Positions 24,205 to 36,831 are shown, counted from the first letter of the stretch. The stretch is 64,000 bases of DNA from Eupeodes corollae (GCF_945859685.1 NC_079147.1:191129174-191193173), one strand, 5' to 3'. Notes: generated from the sequence alone by a model not told the origin. Numbers and translations are program-made.

Positions 24205-24483
24205 TTTGTATAGATCTGTGACTTGACAAAGCTCTACCGGAAAACTACTAAGGGGGTCAAATCACACGATCTTGTTGACCAATTCATTCAGTTTGACCCA
24301 ATTCATTCAGTTTGACCCCGCTCGCGCAGAATACTGATTGTGTCTTTAATCATTAGTCTTCGGTGTCCACATCATCCAATTCAGAACACACTGCTATCGC
24401 AGTTGAGGATGATAGCTGGGCCATCATAACTTTTCAAGAAGTACGGACCGATGAGACTTCCAGCCCAAAATCCACACACGTGA
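24205..24483 (-). mobile_element. Mariner (DD41D-like) relic
   Basis: The minus strand encodes CGFWAGSLIGPYFLKSYDG and an AIILNCDSS block matching the VTVNGDRY region. After a large deletion comes WSTRSCDLTPL, the segment around the third catalytic Asp, and VKSQIYTNKL. A short direct duplication (AATTCATTCAGTTTGACC twice, near 24281-24316) marks the deletion area. No TIRs recognised. Confidence 0.75.
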
Positions 24484-24486
24484 ATT

Positions 24487-25995
24487 GATGTTGTTATACA
24501 TATAATAATGCAGAAAGTGCTCTTAAGAAAATTGTGTGGGTGGTTTTTTTTATCATAGCAGTTTAAAAAAAAGGTGAACACTTTGGTTAGCTCTCAATAT
24601 CTCACGAACCACTGACACTAGAGATGAATTAAATTGTTTATTATATATTGTAACATGATACCAAACTAACATATTTTTGGAAAATAATCCAAAAAAAAAT
24701 TGTCACCTCGAAAATTTTACGAATAAAAATGATTTCATCTTCAAAACAATTTTGTGCAACGATAAATCACATTTTTATCATCTGGTTAAATTTTGAGAAA
24801 AACCAAATTGACAATTTTTTTTATAAAAAAATAAAAACCGTAAAGGAAAAACATTACTTAAAGCTGGTAACAATTGAATTTCGTCTAAAATATATTTTCA
24901 AAAACTAAAGATTATGATTTCAAGCTTATTTTGTCTAATAAGAAATATTGTTTTTAATATTCGGTAAAATTTTGATAAAAATTGAATTGACAGTTTTTTT
25001 TTTTAATAAAAACATAAAAGAAAATTTAACAAAAGTTGGTAAAAATTGACTTTCGACAGAAATATCTTTTCAAAAATTTGAGATTTTGTTTTCCACTTAA
25101 TTTTAACTCATAAGAAATATCCTTTACAATATTAAGAAAAATATTGAGAAAAATCGAATAAACAGTTTTCTTACAAAAAACTAAAAACCTAAACAAAATT
25201 AAACAAAAGTTGGTGAAAATTGATTTTCGACTTCAATATCTTCTTAAAAATTTGAGATTTTAGCTTCCAATTCATTTACTTATTAGAAATATTGTTTTCA
25301 ACATTCCGAAAAAATTTGAGAAGAATCCAATCGACAGTTTTTTTTTTTAAATAAAAACATTAAAAAAAATTTGGTAAAAATTGATTTTGGATTCAAATAT
25401 CTTTTCAAAACTTTGGGATTTTGGCTTTAAACTACTTTTATCTTTTAAAAAATATTACTGTCGTCAATCAGTGAAATTTTGAGAAAAAATTAATTGACAG
25501 TTGGTAAACTTGGTAAAAATTTACTTTCGAATCAAAAAGTTTGTCAAAAATTAAAAACATTGTCTTCATACTTTTTGTATTTCATAGAATATATCGATTT
25601 CGATATTCTGTACTTCTTTTTATAAAAATTCAACAGTCCGTTTTTTCATTAAAAAAATCAAATCTACAAGAAATTTGGTAAAAATTGATGATCGGTTCTT
25701 GATATCTCTCAAATTATTTTCTTTCATCCAATTTGTAAAAATGTAAGTAATGCTACTAAAATTGATAAAAATATATTTTTGAAAAAAATCTATGTAACAA
25801 AACTAGATTTTCAAATTTTCAAACTAAACTATTTCTTTATATGAAAAATATTTTTGGTAATTTAAAAATTTTAAGAATAATTCAACTGACAACTTTTTTG
25901 ACCCAACACGAAAACGTACAAACTTTTAAGCAAGACAAATCGGAAGACGGGATGGGAAGTTATCAGTGTGGATCGCATTCCAGCCTCTTTTTTTA
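24487..25995 (+). repeat. Family H repeat, copy C
   Basis: Lacks the extreme 5' end; starts in the leader (TTGTTATACATATAATAATG). It has five tandem units, marked by AGAAAAA...AATTGACA-type sequences near 24793, 24974, 25145, 25318 and 25481. The 3' end keeps GACGGGATGGGAAGTTATCA and the hairpin TGGA (25969-25972), loop TCGCAT, TCCA (25979-25982), then GCCTC and a T-run. Confidence 0.8.
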
Positions 25996-26029
25996 TAGTA
26001 AAAAAAGGACTTTCAGCATCATTTGATTT

Positions 26030-26206
26030 TAGTATCTCTTGAAAAAATTCATGTAAAGTGTAAATATCTTTGCCAGTTTTTGAGATATGACCAACACATA
26101 TATTTCTCTGAGAACGTTTGATTTATATTCCAGGCGTCGAGAAATGTCAAAACGTTTAATTCGACGAATCGGACCCAATACAATAACTTATTATGGGAAG
26201 TTCTAA
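26030..26206 (-). repeat. Family H 5' end, inverted
   Basis: The reverse complement starts CTTCCCATAATAAGTTATTG and continues through TGGGTCCGATTCGTCGAATT and TTTTGACATTTCTCGACG, the 5' leader of copy D. It lies just downstream of copy C in opposite orientation and beside the mariner at 26248. Confidence 0.75.
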
Positions 26207-26247
26207 AATTATGTACCGGGATCTTTACGTTATGGGGTCCGAATGTA

Positions 26248-27513
26248 AACGGTGATTTTTTAAGAGCTTGAGAACGCATAAAATTTGCAAAATCTCATCG
26301 ATTCTTTATTTAAAACGTTAGATTGGTCCATGACATTTACTTTTTGAAGATCATTTCATTTAAATGTTGGCCGCGGCTGCGTCTTAGGTGGTCCATTCGG
26401 AAAGTCCAATTTTGGGTAACTTTTTCGAGCATTTCGGCCGGAATAGCCCGAATTTCTTCGGAAATGTTGTCTTCCAAACCTGAAATAGTTGCTGGCTTAT
26501 TTGTGTAGACTTTAGACTTGACGTAGCCCCACAAAAAATAGTCTAAAGGCGTCAAATCTCATGATCTTGGTGACCAACTTACCGGTCCATTCCTTGAGAT
26601 GAATTGTTCTCCGAAGTTTTCCCTCAAAATGGCCATAAAATCGCGAGCTGTGTAGCATGTAGCGCCGTCTTGTTCAGTTCTTCCATTTTTGGCAACAAAA
26701 AGTTTGTTAGCATTGAACGATAGCGATCGCCATTCACCGTAACGTTGCGTCCAACAGCATCTTTGAAAAAATACGGTCCAATGATTCCACCAGCGTACAA
26801 ACCACACCAAACAGTGCATTTTTCGGGATGCATGGGCAGTTCTTCAACGGCTTCTGGTTGCTCTTCACTCCAAATGCGGCAATTTTGCTTATTTACGTAG
26901 CCATTCAACAAGAAATGAGCCTCATCGCTGAACAAAATTTGTCGATAAAAAAGCGGATTTTCTGCCAACTTTTCTATGGCCCATTCACTGAAAATTCGAC
27001 GTTGTGGCAGATCGTTCGGCTTCAGTTCTTGCACGAGCTGTATTTTATGCGGTTTTACACCAAGATCTTTGCGTAAAATCTTCCATGTGGTCGAATAACA
27101 CAAACCCAATTGCTGCGAACGGCGACGAATCGACATTTCACGGTCTTCAGCAACACTCTCAGAAACAGACGCAATATTCTCTTCTGTACGCACTGTACGC
27201 ATTCGTGTGGTTGGTTTAATGTCCAATAAAGTAAACTGAGTGCGAAACTTGGTCACAATCGCATTAATTGTTTGCTCACTTGGTCGATTAGGTAGACCAT
27301 AAATCGGACGTAAAGCGCGAAACACATTTCGAACCGAACACTGATTTTGGTAATAAAATTCAATGATTTGCAAGCGTTGCTCGTTAGTAAGTCTATTCAT
27401 GATGAAATGTCAAAGCATACTGAGCATCTTTCTCTTTGACACCATGTCTGAAATATCGCGTGATCTTTCAAATACTAATGCATGAAAATCCTAACCTCAA
27501 AAAAATCACCCTT
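26248..27513 (-). mobile_element. DD41D ('rosa'-type) mariner, near full length
   Basis: About 1.27 kb, bounded by TA dinucleotides (26246-26247 and 27514-27515). Its inverted ends read AACGGTGATTTTTT on the left and AAGGGTGATTTTTT on the complement of the right. It contains one transposase gene on the minus strand. The spacing between the second and third catalytic Asp is 41 residues by my count, which places it with the DD41D group (named rosa, known from tephritid flies). It is inactive because of a deletion with frameshift and an in-frame stop. Confidence 0.88.
26337..27400 (-). pseudogene. DD41D mariner transposase, broken
   Basis: The start codon at 27400 opens a 258-residue frame with an N-terminal helix-turn-helix region (RLQIIEFYYQNQCSVRNVFR), a second DNA-binding segment near SIRRRSQQLG, the first catalytic block LFSDEAHFLLNG and GGIIGPYFFKDAVG. 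A deletion before the second block shifts the frame. The other frame continues with EQDGATCYTARDF, and one TGA replaces a residue before DLTPLDYFLWGYVKS, where the third Asp lies. It ends with GQHLNEMIFKK. The enzyme would normally cut and paste the element at TA sites. Confidence 0.9.
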
Positions 27514-27515
27514 TA

Positions 27516-30500
27516 TTATACTCATAACCCATTTATTATAATTTCCAAAATTCAATTTTCTAATAATTTTGTGTGCTTTGAAGACGCAAATAGTTCTACG
27601 TGAAATTTTAAAATAATATCGTCCGCAACAGGCACAGGTGGTTTTAGTTTATGTGTCTTTTGTTCTTAATCAAAGGTGAAAGGAAGTCTCTCGGGAACTC
27701 TTCGCAAGATCTCTCCCCATAAAGCGAAGGGCTTTCAAAGTAGTTTTCCTTATATTGTGTTGGTCTAAAACAAACTCCTTTACTACAAAGGGTGTTGGCA
27801 TGTATCTTTTGTTTTTGTGTTTTTTTCCCCTTAGATGGTGATTTTTTATCGATCAACTTCAAGACACACAGATGTGAAAAAGTTATCGATTGTAAGGTAG
27901 TGCTCGGTGTTGGTCTATGATGACATCAACAACAATAACACATCAAATTAACTACCAACCCTTGTACTTTGATCAGAGCTTGACTATTACTAACTACTAG
28001 TTTTACCAAATATAAAAAAAAGTAATAAGATCTTAGACCTCAAGTTATAATTTACTTTTTGCAGTTTTTCTTCATACAAAAATTTCGATTTTTTTTTTTT
28101 TTTCAAATACCCCCAAAACTTGATTTGCAATTTTGCACACATAAATGGACATACGAAGACTAAGTAATATGGCTATAAAGTTTTGTATACTTGTTAAACA
28201 TTAGGACATACCTGAAATCACTGTCGAACTTATAGCATTTCATGCAAGTTTTGAAGTAGAACAAATTTAAGAAAATGTTTTCGAATGACCTGAAAGATTA
28301 ATTGTCTATTAAAATGTAAGCTTTTTTTATTCGATAAATGTTTAAAAAACTTTAAATGTGTAAGTAAGAAAAATTAAAACTGAATAATATAGCATAGATA
28401 TGAAAAAAATGTATCAAAACATTCTGGGAACAAAACATTAGGAAAATAGACCCCATGGCACGAATGTATCGTTTTTGTCGTGATGTAAAAGAGAGATAAA
28501 AACTAAAAAATAATTTCCTTGCAAGAAAATTTTCTTATATTTTTATAAGTAACTTGAGTTTAAAGTCAAAATCTTCCTTTATTCGCAAAATATTAAAGTT
28601 GCAAATTAAGTTTGATAAAAGCTGTAATTTATTTGTTTTATTCAAGATAAATTTTTCAATTTGTTGTTATTTATAAACAAAATGTTATTAAATAGCTAAG
28701 AAAATGTTTGAGATATTAAATGGGGTCAGTTCAATTTGTTCACTTAAAAAAAATGTCTTACTGATTTTTTTATATTTTGAAAGTAATTATTACTTGAAAT
28801 TTTGATATTTGTATTTGTGGAGCAAAATTTACTAACAAACGATAATTCTGCTGGTTCCTGCAAGATGGAGAAAGTAAAAAGGTATCCTGAAGGCACGGAA
28901 CTATACAAACCTACCTTCACTCGCAAACAGAGATCTTGAAACGAGATATTTCAAAAATTTCAATTTTCAAACTATTTAACTTCCAATAGAATATTAGCAA
29001 TAGACTGCTGACTGCTGAACTCCACAAAAAATGAAAATAAATTAAATGCAAACTTTCAATTAAAAATATTTATCATTGAGGACGTTTCTGAGATTGTTAA
29101 CACAATTATAGTTTTTAAACTTTAAGTTCAAGTTTCATTCTATTGAATAATATAAACACTTTAAATTTTCTTTAAGGCATGGTTGTACCTAGTACCTACA
29201 CATAGAAGTCTAACACCCTTCTTTGTTAAAACATTAAACGTTTGCTTATACAGCCACTTGTAACACATATAAAAATCATATAAGATATTGTTTCTTTTTC
29301 AATCTTTTCAATGTATTTTAATAAACTCATAAATGCCATCCTGTAATCAAATGAATTAAAAATAAGGGAATTTCAACTCTGTCGTTTCAAAATTTCAATA
29401 AAATTTAACCTTTTTTCACAATCTTTCCCTTACAAGGCCTATTTACCTTTCTTTCTACCAAAATCTCTACATATCTCAGAGAAATTTATATATCTAAAGA
29501 AAAAAAAAACATAAATCACATCAACATCACCATCGTCATCATCATCTCCATCAAACCAAATGAATTCTAAGAATTTAATATTTTTTCCAAAATTTCAAAT
29601 CTCCACAACACACCAACACACATACACAAGACTCATGACAAAAAGCTTTCAGCAATAATCAACACCGAAGATTTTTATTTAAAAATTCCTAGAATAAATT
29701 ATCATCAACCAAAAATAAGAGAAAGTGCAAAAATGATGTACGTATGTATATATGTACATTCTTTTCAAGGCTGAATATGGAATGAAGCTAAAATCAACAT
29801 CAATTTAAATTTTGTCTCATCACCTTATCGTATAGAATCCTTACCTATACTTGCTCCTTTTATGTATATGTAGATAAAGGTGTACAAACTTATGTCTTCT
29901 TTGGAAAAAGGTACATGAAGTGATATCGTGCCGCCTTCAGAAATTCTCTCACCTTAACATCCCTATAGATAAAAATATGAAATTCACCCTTTTTGTATTC
30001 ATTCATATACGTCTCTCCCTGTACCTAAGTCTATGGGGTAGGTCGTCCTGCCTGACGGTGCACATTTCGCGACTCTCGACGAAGAGGCAACCTTTAAAAA
30101 AAAATTGTGTCTACAAAACTTCATAAATTTCAATATCCCCTCTTTTTGGATTTTTTAACCACCATCATCTTCATCACCCAAGCGATATTAATTTTCCCAA
30201 AAATTCCAATATATTCTGTCTCTCACAATGAGATGCATAGATTTTGTACACCTTCATCCTACATCCATTACCCTTTTTGCCGATGAACTTAAGCCTAAGA
30301 GACGACAATATGACAGGGCGAAAGCAGGGTAACGCAACGAAGGCGTTATTTCGGCGGCGACGCGGTGGTGGTGATAATAGCGAAGGCACAGTGATCTCTC
30401 ATCCTTTCATCTCAAAAATATTGAACTTTCAATCTTCTAACTTAGCGTGAATGATGTGGTTCACATGAAATAAAATGCAGAGGAAGGAGAAGAAAATAAG

Positions 30501-32284
30501 AATCCTTTACTCATAACGTTGACTTTCCAAAATCCTTACAAAAATGCGATGTAATATTATAAACGCTTGACTGTAGATGTCTATCTGTACATCATATAAG
30601 TAGGTACCTAAGTATTTGAAAGAACAAAATTTATCCAGGCAACGAACGCTAACGTCGAGTCGCGTCATCGAGCGTCACGTCGGTTGTTACTTTTTGTCGA
30701 CAGACGTCGCGTCGTTAAAGGAGGAGTGATTTTTCGTTTACCACAAAGTGAAAATCATAAATTCATCGTCGTCCTTCTCACATAACAGAAAAGCCTCCCT
30801 TAGCCCTCCCCTCTTTCGAATGAAATAACACGTGTTAATCAAAAATGTTGGAGCAACATTCAAAATTTTTCTGATATTGCTTTCCATATTGATTTATCTT
30901 TCTACTCATAGGATAAAGCAAAAGAGACACATGTACATACATACGAAGGTATTTATTGATACTTCAAGGACTTTACGCATTTATCTTTTTTTTTTGTCAT
31001 CCAACATCCCGCTTTAGCTTCAATCTCGTCAACAACCCGACCAACCCCAACCGACCAAGAGGGTTGTTTTTTTTTTTAAATTTGGATAAAATTTTCATTG
31101 CAAAAGACTTTTGCTTGACGCCGCTTGAATGCTTTGCAAATAACCAATTGATTTTCATTTTTAATAATCCCTGTCGTTGCCGGGTTTCGGTTTGTGTATA
31201 TAAGTGTAAATAGTTGTTTAAGGATTTACAAAAACATCCACACAGAAACAGAGTTCCCGAGAATTTGAATGAATGAAAGGTATTGGCTTCGAGCTGCTTC
31301 GTTATTGCTTTATTTGAGTGGAAATAAAAATTGTATCAGCAAAAATAAAAAGGGAATTTCCTTATTTTTTGTTGTTAATAAAAAAATATTTGTGGGATTC
31401 TTTTGAAAATGTCAGAAGAATTTTAAATATTTGCCAAATCGTATTTTTCTTTCCTATTTTAGATTTGTTTTTATTTTTTGCTTTAAATTAGGGAGAAGTG
31501 CGAGGAAATGTCAATAAACAAAAATCCCTAAATGAATGTTAATATCTCTGTTAATTGGTAAAAGATTTTTATTCGTGAGTAAACATGGGTTGAAAGAATA
31601 TATTTTTAGAACACGGAGGTATGTTTTTATTTATTTTAAGGGTTTTTAATTGGTTTGATTTTACCTATCTTTCCTCTTTATTTTAATATTTAAAGATGGG
31701 TGTAGGTCTTAAATGAGTAAGGAAGCATACATATCAAGACCTTTCCTACTTTTCTTATAATTTTAAGGGATAGAATCATAATTTCCAAGGAAAACAGGAA
31801 CATTTCGTTTATGTCAGACAAAAACATCTGATTACGCTAAAGAATTCAATTTCACAAAAAATTATCTAAATTCTTTTTAATTTTAATGCATTTTTTTTTT
31901 TAAATTTTCAATTTAATTAAAAGTTGTTGCCAATAAAATATGAAATAATAGATCTTGAATTTCCATGGACAAACAAATATTTATTATTTCGAACTTAAGA
32001 ATGTACAAATTTGTATATAATGTAAAAAAATACATTTTCTAAAATGAAAAAAATTATTTATATTTATTTATTAAAATTAAATTTTTCAATTTATTGACTT
32101 CAAAAAGATATGGCAAAATAAAAGTTATATGAAATAAAGAGAATTAAACTATAAATATTGGTTTCGAATTCATTTCAAAAACAAAGTTTTTATTATTGTA
32201 AGGCTTTATAATAATACAAAATTCTTTATTTTTTTTCTGGTGCGTATACTAGACCGGTTTTTTTTGGTATTCCGTCAAGGAAAT
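27516..32284. other. Gene-free interval, partly CpG-richer
   Basis: About 4.8 kb with no recognised gene or element. A CAT/ATC triplet-rich tract lies at 29520-29555. Two patches stand out from the AT-rich background: 30300-30390 (GGCGGCGACGCGGTGG) and 30640-30725 (many CG dinucleotides, e.g. GTCGAGTCGCGTCATCG). They could be host exon or regulatory sequence, but I see no protein I can name. Confidence 0.4.
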
Positions 32285-32625
32285 AGTCAACATTTAACTA
32301 TCCAGACTTAAAAAGGTCAAAAGGCTTGATATCCCTGAGCAGACAAAGTATAAGCTCTACAATTGGAGTAATAACAGGACACTGCCTAATAGGATGACAT
32401 GCTCTGAGGCTAGGGGTCTACACAAATCACTTTTGTAAAAGCTACATGGACGAGGAGGAAGAGGAAACAGTCCAATTCCTTCTATGTACATGTCCAGCAC
32501 TCTCCATTAGAAGGAATAACTTTCTTGGTAATCCCTTCTTCGATAATACCAGTGAACTGGCAACGATTGACATAAAACATCTTTACTTTATTAAAAGTAC
32601 GAAATGGTTTGTTTAAGGTTATTAC
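32285..32625 (+). mobile_element. LOA-type LINE, copy 3 (C-terminal fragment)
   Basis: Plus-strand frame LSRQSISSTIGVITGHCLIG then HALRLGVYTNHF and the knuckle KSYMDEEEEETVQFLLCTCP (first Cys of the pair changed context), followed by FLGNPFFDN. It matches the region after RNase H in copies 1 and 2. It stops just before the mariner relic at 32640. Confidence 0.82.
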
Positions 32626-32639
32626 TCTACCATGAGTAA

Positions 32640-33207
32640 CCTCATCATTGGACCGTACTTCTTCGAAGGTGATGCGAATCGTAACATAACTGTGAATGGT
32701 GAGCTCCACCGTGATATGCTAACCAACTTACCAAATGCAAGAGCTTGACTTCCATGACATATGGTTTCAACAAGACGGTTCTACATGCCACACAGCACGC
32801 GCGACAATGGATTTATTAAGAGGCGAATTCGGTTGAAATGAAATTATTTCAATTTCATGACACCGGTCAAATGGCCGCCTAGGTCGTGCTATTTAACGAC
32901 TTTAAACTATTTTTGTGGGGCTATGCTCATATTTATACAGACAAGCCCGCTTCAATTGCCTTATTTGAATACAACATTGAATCATTTATTCGTGAGATAC
33001 CTGCCGAAATGTTGGAAAGATTATGCCGAAATTGGACTAAGTGGATGGGCCATTTGAGGCGCAGTCAAGGTCAACATTTACATGAAATAATCTTCAAACA
33101 TTAAATTATATGGATCGTAATATGAATTCAAATAAAGTTTTTATGCATTTTTCTGAATTGTATGTGTTTTTTTTAAACTTTCCTATAGCTTTTAAAAAAT
33201 CACCCTG
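32640..33207 (+). mobile_element. DD41D-like mariner relic with right TIR
   Basis: Plus strand: NLIIGPYFFEGDANR, ITVNGELHRDMLTN, then in a shifted frame FHDIWFQQDGSTCHTAR (second catalytic Asp), MDLLRGEFG, and in further frames LFLWGYAHIYTDKPASIA, PAEMLERLCRNW and GQHLHEIIFKH. The element ends in TTTAAAAAATCACCCTG with TA after it (33208-33209), the same TIR type as the mariner at 26.2-27.5 kb. The left half is missing. Confidence 0.85.
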
Positions 33208-33234
33208 TATTACATCTTTTAAGTTTTAAATTTC

Positions 33235-33590
33235 AGTCACCTCAAAAACTCAAGCTGATGCATCGTCGTTTCTTCGATAATTAGTTCCTTGAAAGGTATG
33301 AAAATAATTCAGATTGGTATCATTATATCACCTTTAGCTATGAGGCTTATTTTAACTAAGAAGGCTAAGACAATATGAAGAAGAGTCGCATTTGGGACTC
33401 TTTAAATCCCAGACTGATGCTTGAAAAGCCTCTACATCTTGAACAATCCACTATTTTGGTATTTGGTTTGGCAATGAAGGGCTATGTGATTGCCCCTATT
33501 ATCGTCGGAAATGAGAGTGACTCAATTGTTTTAGTGCGATTGAGCATTTGTAAATGAGACAAATTTCTTACTACTCAGTCTCCAGTGTTC
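33235..33590 (+). mobile_element. Tc1/mariner relic (central fragment)
   Basis: Plus strand: RRFFDN, FLERYENNSDWYHYI, TFSYEAYFN (first catalytic Asp of FSDEA changed to Tyr), then RIWDSLNPRLMLEKPLHLEQ and a degraded GYVIAPIIVGNES. The last corresponds to the GGVIGPYFFE region. It starts about 30 bp after the end of the preceding mariner. The subfamily differs slightly from the DD41D copies and is not resolved. Confidence 0.7.
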
Positions 33591-34149
33591 ATGACAACTC
33601 TACAAAAGACGAGGGTAAGAATATTTTGTGTACATATTAGGTTTTTTTTTTTGGTTTTATTTCTGGTAGTTTAAAAATTGATCTAGTACCGTGTTTTGTT
33701 GAAATTTCTGTCTTAATTTATATAAAATTAAAAATAGTATTAGGTTCTCAAAAATCTCCGCGATATAGAAAACTTTAAAATATTTTTTTTATAGATTTCG
33801 ACCAAAATGAATATGTATGGAAATGTATTCAACATTTTTTTCCTCTAGACTTCTAGAGTATTTGCAAATACAATATGTTCTTTATTTCATTCCCCTTTTT
33901 TTTTCAAAATTTTCCCGAAAATTGCATTATAATCCTTGAAACTCAACTTTGATTGATTCCGAAACTTAGGATGAACAACAGATCGAAGAAATCATAATCA
34001 TTTGTCGAAACGACAGTTGCGAAACTAGCATCATGGGTTTTTCAATAAGGACGGGTTAATTTTGATAGCTCGTAGCGGCCATATTGTTTCTTTTAGCTTC
34101 TGTTGAAATATCTTCTTTTTATCAATCACTAAGGACAGATTATCAAGGC

Positions 34150-34700
34150 AAATTACAATTCCGATTTTGGTTGAAAAATCATCTTTAGCAATGAGGTCCA
34201 GATTTGGATGATTACGTAGGTGAAACATCAAAAATGAAAAATTTGGGACGACACCAATCCATTCTAGATTCAAGAGTTGCCAATGCATCCAAACAAAGTT
34301 GATTTTGATCCGATCCGTACTTCTTCGAAAATGATGCTGGGCAGGCCATTACCGTCAATGGCGATCGCTATAGATCGATGATCATCAACTTCTTACGGCC
34401 TGAATTGAATAATATGGACACCGAAGTCATGCTATGGTTTCAACAGGTAGTCACTATTGACCATATAGCTCAAGAACCAAACCATACTCTGCGCGAGCCT
34501 ATAGACAACGTAAATTGGTGATTTAACCCCATTAGACTTTTTTTTGTGGGAATTTAAATACATAAAGAAACATAATCGTTGCCATATCGGTCAAATTTAG
34601 GCTGATTTATGCTGCGCCAAATGCATCGTAAACTGGCCACACAGCGAAGCCCTGGCGGTCATTTAAACGATGTTATATTACATATATAATGGCATTTATA
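34150..34700 (+). mobile_element. Mariner-like relic
   Basis: Plus strand: KIIFSNEVQIWM (FSDEAHFWL with Asp to Asn), IQELPMHPNKV, DPYFFENDAGQAITVNGDRY, MDTEVMLWFQQ (second Asp lost), then a shifted NW..LTPLDFFLW-like segment near 34510-34560 and GGHLNDVI near 34652-34675. All three catalytic positions are mutated or out of frame. Confidence 0.78.
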
Positions 34701-35489
34701 GGGCTCTTAAATAAAAGTCAAAGCTTTTTGATATCTCATATTCCTTTGTACAACTTGTTTTGTCCAATTTCAAAACCAACCCGACTACTGTGAAAACCCT
34801 TTGTATGAATATCCAGCCATTCTCATTTCTAAGAAAGCTAACTTGTAGTCCCAACATTTTACGAAGTCTTCTGCTAGCTAGCAAAATCTCAAACTAATGA
34901 GATTTAAGACTGAGATCAAACATTTCGCATACCGTCAAATATCAAAGGTCCAATGAACCATACTCGTATATTTGAAAATCAAGACGTTCTAGGTAGGTAT
35001 TAAGATCGTTTTTATCATGTTTCTGGAATATCAATTATTGGCGCCTGCACTAATGGGTAGGTACAAAAATCAAGACTATGATGTCTAATGCGCTAAAACT
35101 GGACCTAACATAAATCAGAATTCCTCGGCTACTTATTGTCTACCTTAAAATTGCATTGCCTAATTTTTACAGATTCCCAGCATTCCCAACAAAGACGACA
35201 CTACGCATACAAAATCTGATGCAGCTGCTTCTGGCTCACCCCAAATTAAAAATTAAAGTATAAAAATACCAACACAGTAAGTTTGTTATGTTATGTGATC
35301 TTTGGAACTTGGTTGTGTCAATGTGAAATACTCTCACTAGAGATTTTTAATTCTTCAAAATTTTTTAGATTTCTTTAAATTCATCCCTCATATTTCTTAT
35401 GAACTCGAGAAAATAACTCAACAACTCAACTCAACGAGTGAACATCTTCGATAAAATTTAATACATCCCTAAAAATAATATTAACAACT

Positions 35490-36270
35490 ATCTACGGGGT
35501 GAATATCCGTATCCGCACCGCTTATATACCTACGAGGCAGGACGGAACTGCATGCCACATTGTTGCACTTTTTCGCGACGAACCGAATTATTTTATAAAT
35601 TAATTATTTAATTAGAAATTAAGAAAAATAAAACGACGAGAAACCGAAACACGAGAGGATATACGACTGTTGAATTGGTTATCAGACGAATTTCAAACAA
35701 AGGAAACGATGATTAGGTGCGTTCGACCTCAAAGTGCAACAGGTAGCACTTCCAATGCTACCACCACAGCTAGATCAAAAGAGTGGGTTACACCAATTAA
35801 TTTGATGGCTCGAATAAATTATTATTATCAATCAATTAGATTAAATGAAATGATTTTTAATCACCACAAGGGCGTAAGACCTGCAATTTTTTTTGTATGA
35901 AAACTTAAGGAAATTGCAAACCTACGGAACGGAACCGACGGTGGAAACACTTTTAAATAAAAAGAATAAATTTATATTCCCGAAGAGGGATTTTAATTCT
36001 TTTTATTGTTTTGAAAATTGGTTTGCTTGGGAAACCTTTTAAAGAGGAGTAAAACCCAAGATCTTTTAAAGAACAAAAAAAAGAACAATGGAAATTTTAA
36101 AATAAACGAAAAATGGACCGCTATTGCTTTGTCCCGAACGGACAAAACAAAATTTTAATGGGTCACGCGTCTCGTAATTTCGAGAGAAATTTAACGGAAC
36201 ACAAGTCAACCGATTTCTGATCTTTTTCTACAATATAATACGAAACGATTTTAATGTAAAATAGTAAAAA
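35490..36270 (+). other. Unassigned region with open frame 35616-35900
   Basis: A TATATA at 35523-35528 in a locally GC-richer stretch (AGGCAGGACGGAACTGC) precedes an open frame from 35616 to 35900. It reads ETETREDIRLLNWLSDEF, RCVRPQSATGSTSNATTT and WVTPINLMARINYYYQ. I do not recognise it. It has no good start in frame. Possibilities are a retroelement leader, a host 5' exon, or chance. Confidence 0.25.
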
Positions 36271-36546
36271 TCACTATACTTAACTTTTTTTTTCTCCCAA
36301 CTATACCCTCTTGATTTTGTTTCCCTTTTGTTTTTCCACCTTTCCTTCTTTCCTCCACACTTCCTACTTATTTTCTTCTCGATTTTTTTTTCTTTATCTC
36401 ACAAAATTTCTTGAATTTCTTTTTTTTCTTATAACTCTCGAACTAAAATCCTTACACTTTGATTTTTTTTTTTATTTGCTTTCTTCCAAAATATGATATT
36501 GGTCTTTTTGTTGTCCGTAAAGAAGTGATCTTTCCAGCGTTTTTGA

Positions 36547-36831
36547 TTTCCATCCAAACCTCTTCTTTACTCATCCCCCAATGCTTTCGGTCAATCCGAA
36601 CGCGCGGAATTCGATCACGTCGTAATTCAGCCTCATACAGCCTATTTGCTGAATTTAGCCGACGCTCTTGAAATCCAACCGTGCTACCTACTCACACATA
36701 ACTCCCAGGCTTATGCACAATCATTGTTGAATTCGCCGACTACTGGTGCCACTTCCAGAGGCGGTAAACTCAATGAGCGTGTTCAGCTATTTTCCCACTA
36801 CTTCTTTCAAGAAATCCAAACAGATAGTTAA
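36547..36831 (+). CDS. Unidentified ORF without ATG
   Basis: An open stretch of about 94 codons ending in TAA reads NAFGQSERAEFDHVVIQ, AYLLNLADALEIQPCYLLTH, AYAQSLLNSP and GGKLNERVQLFSHYFF. Codon and residue use look protein-like, unlike the low-complexity frames around it, and it contains no in-frame ATG. It follows a long pyrimidine tract (36290-36500) with several AG dinucleotides that could be splice acceptors. It may be an exon or a fragment of an unknown element; function unknown. Confidence 0.3.
   Translation, partial: FPSKPLLYSSPNAFGQSERAEFDHVVIQPHTAYLLNLADALEIQPCYLLTHNSQAYAQSLLNSPTTGATSRGGKLNERVQLFSHYFFQEIQTDS

Noticed and set aside
30244..30450. 68-codon frame in the GC-rich patch near 30.3 kb
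   Set aside because: Arginine/glycine run arises from a GGC/GCG-rich tract; the opposite strand is also open; no motif.
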